A program made the position numbers and the translations under genes. 44,417 nucleotides of DNA, from the NCBI RefSeq assembly GCF_018129065.1, contig NZ_JAAEDM010000036.1, forward strand, positions 1 through 44,417, in the 5' to 3' direction. Source of the stretch: Neoroseomonas soli. Its GTDB lineage: Bacteria > Pseudomonadota > Alphaproteobacteria > Acetobacterales > Acetobacteraceae. Within the stretch, counting starts at the first letter, position 1. Every line of letters starts with the position of its first letter. Positions 41,952 to 44,417 of this stretch are shown here, piece by piece. Under the pieces are notes generated by a model. That model ran no database searches, was not told the origin of the DNA, and saw only the letters and a program-made list of their open reading frames with translations.

Positions 41952-44417
41952 TGGACGGCTCGCTTGGTGCCCGCACGGCCGGCAGGGCGGGCGCGCAGGC
42001 CGTCCGCACCACCTGCCCCTATTGCGGCGTCGGCTGCGGCGTCCGTGCCACGCCGGATGGGCGGGGCGGGGCGGCGATCGAGGGTGACACCGCGCACCCG
42101 GCGAACCATGGCCGCCTCTGCAGCAAGGGCACCGCGCTCGGGGAGACGCTGGGCCTGACCGACCGGCTGCTGCACCCGGAGGTCGGCGGCAGGCGCGCCT
42201 CCTGGGACGCGGCGCTCGATGCGGTGGCCGAGGGCTTCTCCCGCGCCCTTGCCCGGCTCGGGCCGGAGGGCGTCGCCCTCTACGTCTCGGGCCAATTGCT
42301 GACCGAGGACTACTACGCCGCCAACAAGTTCGCGAAGGGCGTGCTCGGCACCGCGAACATCGACAGCAATTCGCGCCTTTGCATGGCAAGCGCGGTTGCC
42401 GCGCACCGCCGCGCCTTCGGCGAGGACGTGGTGCCCGGCACCTACGAGGACCTCGAGCAGGCGGACCTGCTCGTGCTGGTCGGCTCCAACCTTGCCTGGT
42501 GCCATCCGGTGCTGTTCCAGCGTGTCATGGCGGCGAAGGCGGCGCGGCCCGGGATGCGGATCGTGGTCATCGACCCGCGCCGAACAGCGACCTGCGAGGG
42601 CGCCGACCTCCATCTGCCGATTGCACCGGGCGGCGATGTCGCGCTCTTCGCCGCGCTGCTCGCCACGCTGGAGGCGCGTGGCCTCGGTGACGCCGCCTTC
42701 CTGGCGCAGCACGCGGAAGGCGTGACGGAAACCCTTGCCGCCGCGCGCGCCACGGCCGCCGGGGCGCCCGCACTGACCGGCCTGCCGGCCGCCGACATAG
42801 ATCGCTTCTGCGCCATGTGGGCGGAAGCGCCGCGCGTCGTCACCCTCTGGAGCCAGGGCGTCAACCAGTCGAGCGCCGGCACCGACAAGGCCGGCGCCAT
42901 CATCAACGCGCATCTCTACACCGGGCGCATCGGCCGGCCTGGCATGGGTCCCTTCAGCGTCACCGGCCAGCCCAATGCGATGGGCGGGCGAGAGACGGGG
43001 GCGCTGGCGAACATGCTCGCCGGCCATCTCGACTGGGACCGGCCGGGCGAGCACGCGGCGCTCGCGGCCTTCTGGGGCATGCCACGGCTCGCGCCGAAGC
43101 CAGGCCTCAAGGCGCTGGACCTGTTCCGCGTACTCGGCGAGGGCGGCATCGGCGCGCTCTGGGTAATGGCGACCAATCCCGCGGTATCCCTGCCCGAAGG
43201 CGATGCGGTGCGCGATGCGCTGGCGCGCGCGCCCTTCCTCGTCGTCTCCGAGGTCACGCGCCGTTCCGACACGGCGAGTTTCGCGCATGTGCGCCTGCCC
43301 GCCCTCGGCTGGGGCGAGAAGGACGGCACGGTGACGAACAGCGAGCGCGTCATGAGCCGCCAGCGCGCCTTTCTTCGCCGGCCCGGCGAGGCGAAGCCGG
43401 ACTGGTGGGCGGTCGCGCAGGTGGCGAAGCGCCTGGGCCACGGCCAGGCCTTCGCCTGGAGCAATCCCGCGGCGATCTTCCGCGAGCATGCCGCGGTGAC
43501 GGGCCTCGCCCGCCCGGCGCCGCGCGCCTTCGACATCTCCGGCCTTGCCCGCATCAGCGACGCCGACTACGCCGCCATGCCCCCGACGCGCTGGCCGGTG
43601 CCGGCCGAGGGCGAGCCCGACGCACGCTTCTTCGCCGCCGGCGGCTTCCCCGCAGGCCGCGCGCGGCTGGTGCCCACGCCCTTTCGCGCACCGCGCGCCC
43701 AGCCCGACAAGGACTTCCCGCTTCGCCTGCTGACGGGTCGTCTGCGCGACCAGTGGCACATGATGACGCGCACCGGCAGCGTCCCGCGCCTGATGGCCCA
43801 TGCGCCGGAGCCGGTGCTGACCTTGCATCCCGACGACCTGACGGAGTTGCAGGCCGACAGCCTGGTGCGCGCCGAGACACCGGCCGGCGCGGCCGTGATG
43901 CGCCTCGCTCGCGATGCCGGCCAACGCCGCGGCACTGCCTTCGCACCGATGCACTGGACCGCGCAGTTCGCTCCCGCTGCTCGCATCAATGCCGCACTCA
44001 TCGCTGCGACGGACCCCGTCAGCGGCCAGCCGGAGCTCAAGCACACGCCGCTGCGCGTGACGCCCTACGCCGCCGCCTGGCACGGCTTCCTGCTCGCGCC
44101 GCACCGCTGCCAGCCGGACATCGCCGAATGGTGCGCCGCCGCGCCGCTCGATGGCGGCGCCTGGCGGCACGAACTTGCCGGGCAGGAAGCCCCGGCCGAT
44201 GCTTTCGCTCGCCTGCGCGCCCTGCTGCCCGCCGAGGACTGGGCGCTGCTCGAGGACCCCGTCGCAGGCGTTTTCCGGGCTGCGTCGCTCGCCGGCGGGA
44301 CACTGACAGGCTTCGTCGCGGTCGCGCCCGCGGCCGAACTGCCGCCGCGGGCCTGGCTCGCGGCGCTGATGGCCGCCGGACTGCTGGCGCCGGCCGATCG
44401 CGCGGCGCTGCTGGTCG
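41951..44417 (+). CDS. nasA: Assimilatory nitrate reductase catalytic subunit NasA (3' end outside window)
   Basis: Molybdopterin (bis-MGD) enzyme reducing nitrate to nitrite in the cytoplasm. Seen: N-terminal 4Fe-4S motif Cys22, Cys25, Cys29, Cys57 (CPYCGVGC ... RLCSKG), Mo-ligand Cys144 in SNSRLCMASAV, LLVLVGSNLAWCHPVL, VVIDPRRTATCEGADLHLPI, LWSQGVNQSSAGTDKAGAI, NPAVSLPEG, LGWGEKDGTVTNSERVMSRQ, and the C-terminal LLTGRLRDQWHMMTRTG. 822 codons are present and the frame is open to the window edge, so the end is cut. Members often carry a C-terminal BFD-like [2Fe-2S] domain, which would be just beyond. ATG 41951 overlaps the previous stop (TGATG). Confidence 0.95.
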   Translation, partial: MDGSLGARTAGRAGAQAVRTTCPYCGVGCGVRATPDGRGGAAIEGDTAHPANHGRLCSKGTALGETLGLTDRLLHPEVGGRRASWDAALDAVAEGFSRALARLGPEGVALYVSGQLLTEDYYAANKFAKGVLGTANIDSNSRLCMASAVAAHRRAFGEDVVPGTYEDLEQADLLVLVGSNLAWCHPVLFQRVMAAKAARPGMRIVVIDPRRTATCEGADLHLPIAPGGDVALFAALLATLEARGLGDAAFLAQHAEGVTETLAAARATAAGAPALTGLPAADIDRFCAMWAEAPRVVTLWSQGVNQSSAGTDKAGAIINAHLYTGRIGRPGMGPFSVTGQPNAMGGRETGALANMLAGHLDWDRPGEHAALAAFWGMPRLAPKPGLKALDLFRVLGEGGIGALWVMATNPAVSLPEGDAVRDALARAPFLVVSEVTRRSDTASFAHVRLPALGWGEKDGTVTNSERVMSRQRAFLRRPGEAKPDWWAVAQVAKRLGHGQAFAWSNPAAIFREHAAVTGLARPAPRAFDISGLARISDADYAAMPPTRWPVPAEGEPDARFFAAGGFPAGRARLVPTPFRAPRAQPDKDFPLRLLTGRLRDQWHMMTRTGSVPRLMAHAPEPVLTLHPDDLTELQADSLVRAETPAGAAVMRLARDAGQRRGTAFAPMHWTAQFAPAARINAALIAATDPVSGQPELKHTPLRVTPYAAAWHGFLLAPHRCQPDIAEWCAAAPLDGGAWRHELAGQEAPADAFARLRALLPAEDWALLEDPVAGVFRAASLAGGTLTGFVAVAPAAELPPRAWLAALMAAGLLAPADRAALLV

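Noticed and set aside
1..44417. tRNA, rRNA, CRISPR, insertion sequences, replication origin
   Set aside because: Looked for in all spacers on both strands; no cloverleaf-like sequence, no regularly spaced repeats and no transposase-like protein were seen.

Overview
This is a very G+C-rich window with the gene content of an alphaproteobacterium, most likely of the Acetobacteraceae (Roseomonas-like). That placement is inferred from base composition, densely overlapping operons, a urtABCDE operon, a bacterial leucyl/arginyl-transferase and a nasST-type nitrate operon; no rRNA or tRNA is present to confirm it. The right end cuts through a nitrate reductase gene. I see no CRISPR array, insertion sequence, transposase or integrase.

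Layout. (a) 1-1.8 kb: three small unrecognised genes on +. (b) 1.95-5.25 kb: a compact restriction-modification-like cassette. A stand-alone PD-(D/E)xK-type protein (+) converges, with overlapping stop codons, on a methylase/half-size specificity-subunit pair (-). Its base composition is visibly less G+C-rich than the rest and it looks imported. (c) 5.3-7.2 kb: an unrecognised gene and a small lipoprotein. (d) 7.3-15 kb: an alpha/beta-hydrolase fused to tandem TPRs, a penicillin-acylase-family Ntn hydrolase, the aminoacyl-protein transferase Bpt, and a methyl-accepting protein with a degenerate signalling tip. (e) 15.4-20.7 kb: urea ABC transporter urtABCDE (-), behind a good sigma-54 promoter candidate. 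(f) 21.1-27.5 kb: an Afu/Fbp-type ABC importer with three tandem substrate-binding-protein genes, one fused permease and one ATPase. (g) 27.5-32.4 kb: an HlyD / double-ATPase-permease / ABC-2 exporter matching yhiI-rbbA-yhhJ in order and size. (h) 32.6-44.4 kb: assimilatory nitrate uptake and reduction: nasT, a leader RNA, nasS, nrtABC, a NirB-like FAD oxidoreductase, a NirA-type siroheme reductase, an Fe-S/diflavin-type reductase and nasA.

How the parts work together. Two nitrogen-scavenging operons (urea uptake and nitrate assimilation) both carry sigma-54 -24/-12 candidates, which suggests common nitrogen-status (NtrC) control. The nitrate operon adds a second layer. Its predicted transcript would start exactly at two adjacent hairpins, the second having the A1/G4 hexaloop expected for ANTAR proteins, and the ANTAR protein NasT is encoded just upstream. 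NasS, the expected inhibitor of NasT, lies downstream of that leader, which implies negative feedback. Nitrate would enter by NrtABC, be reduced by NasA to nitrite and by NirA to ammonium, with electrons from the two flavoproteins.

A roughly 90-bp dispersed repeat occurs three times (7215-7304, 9824-9917, 15298-15388). In two copies its terminal TAG is the stop codon of the adjacent gene.
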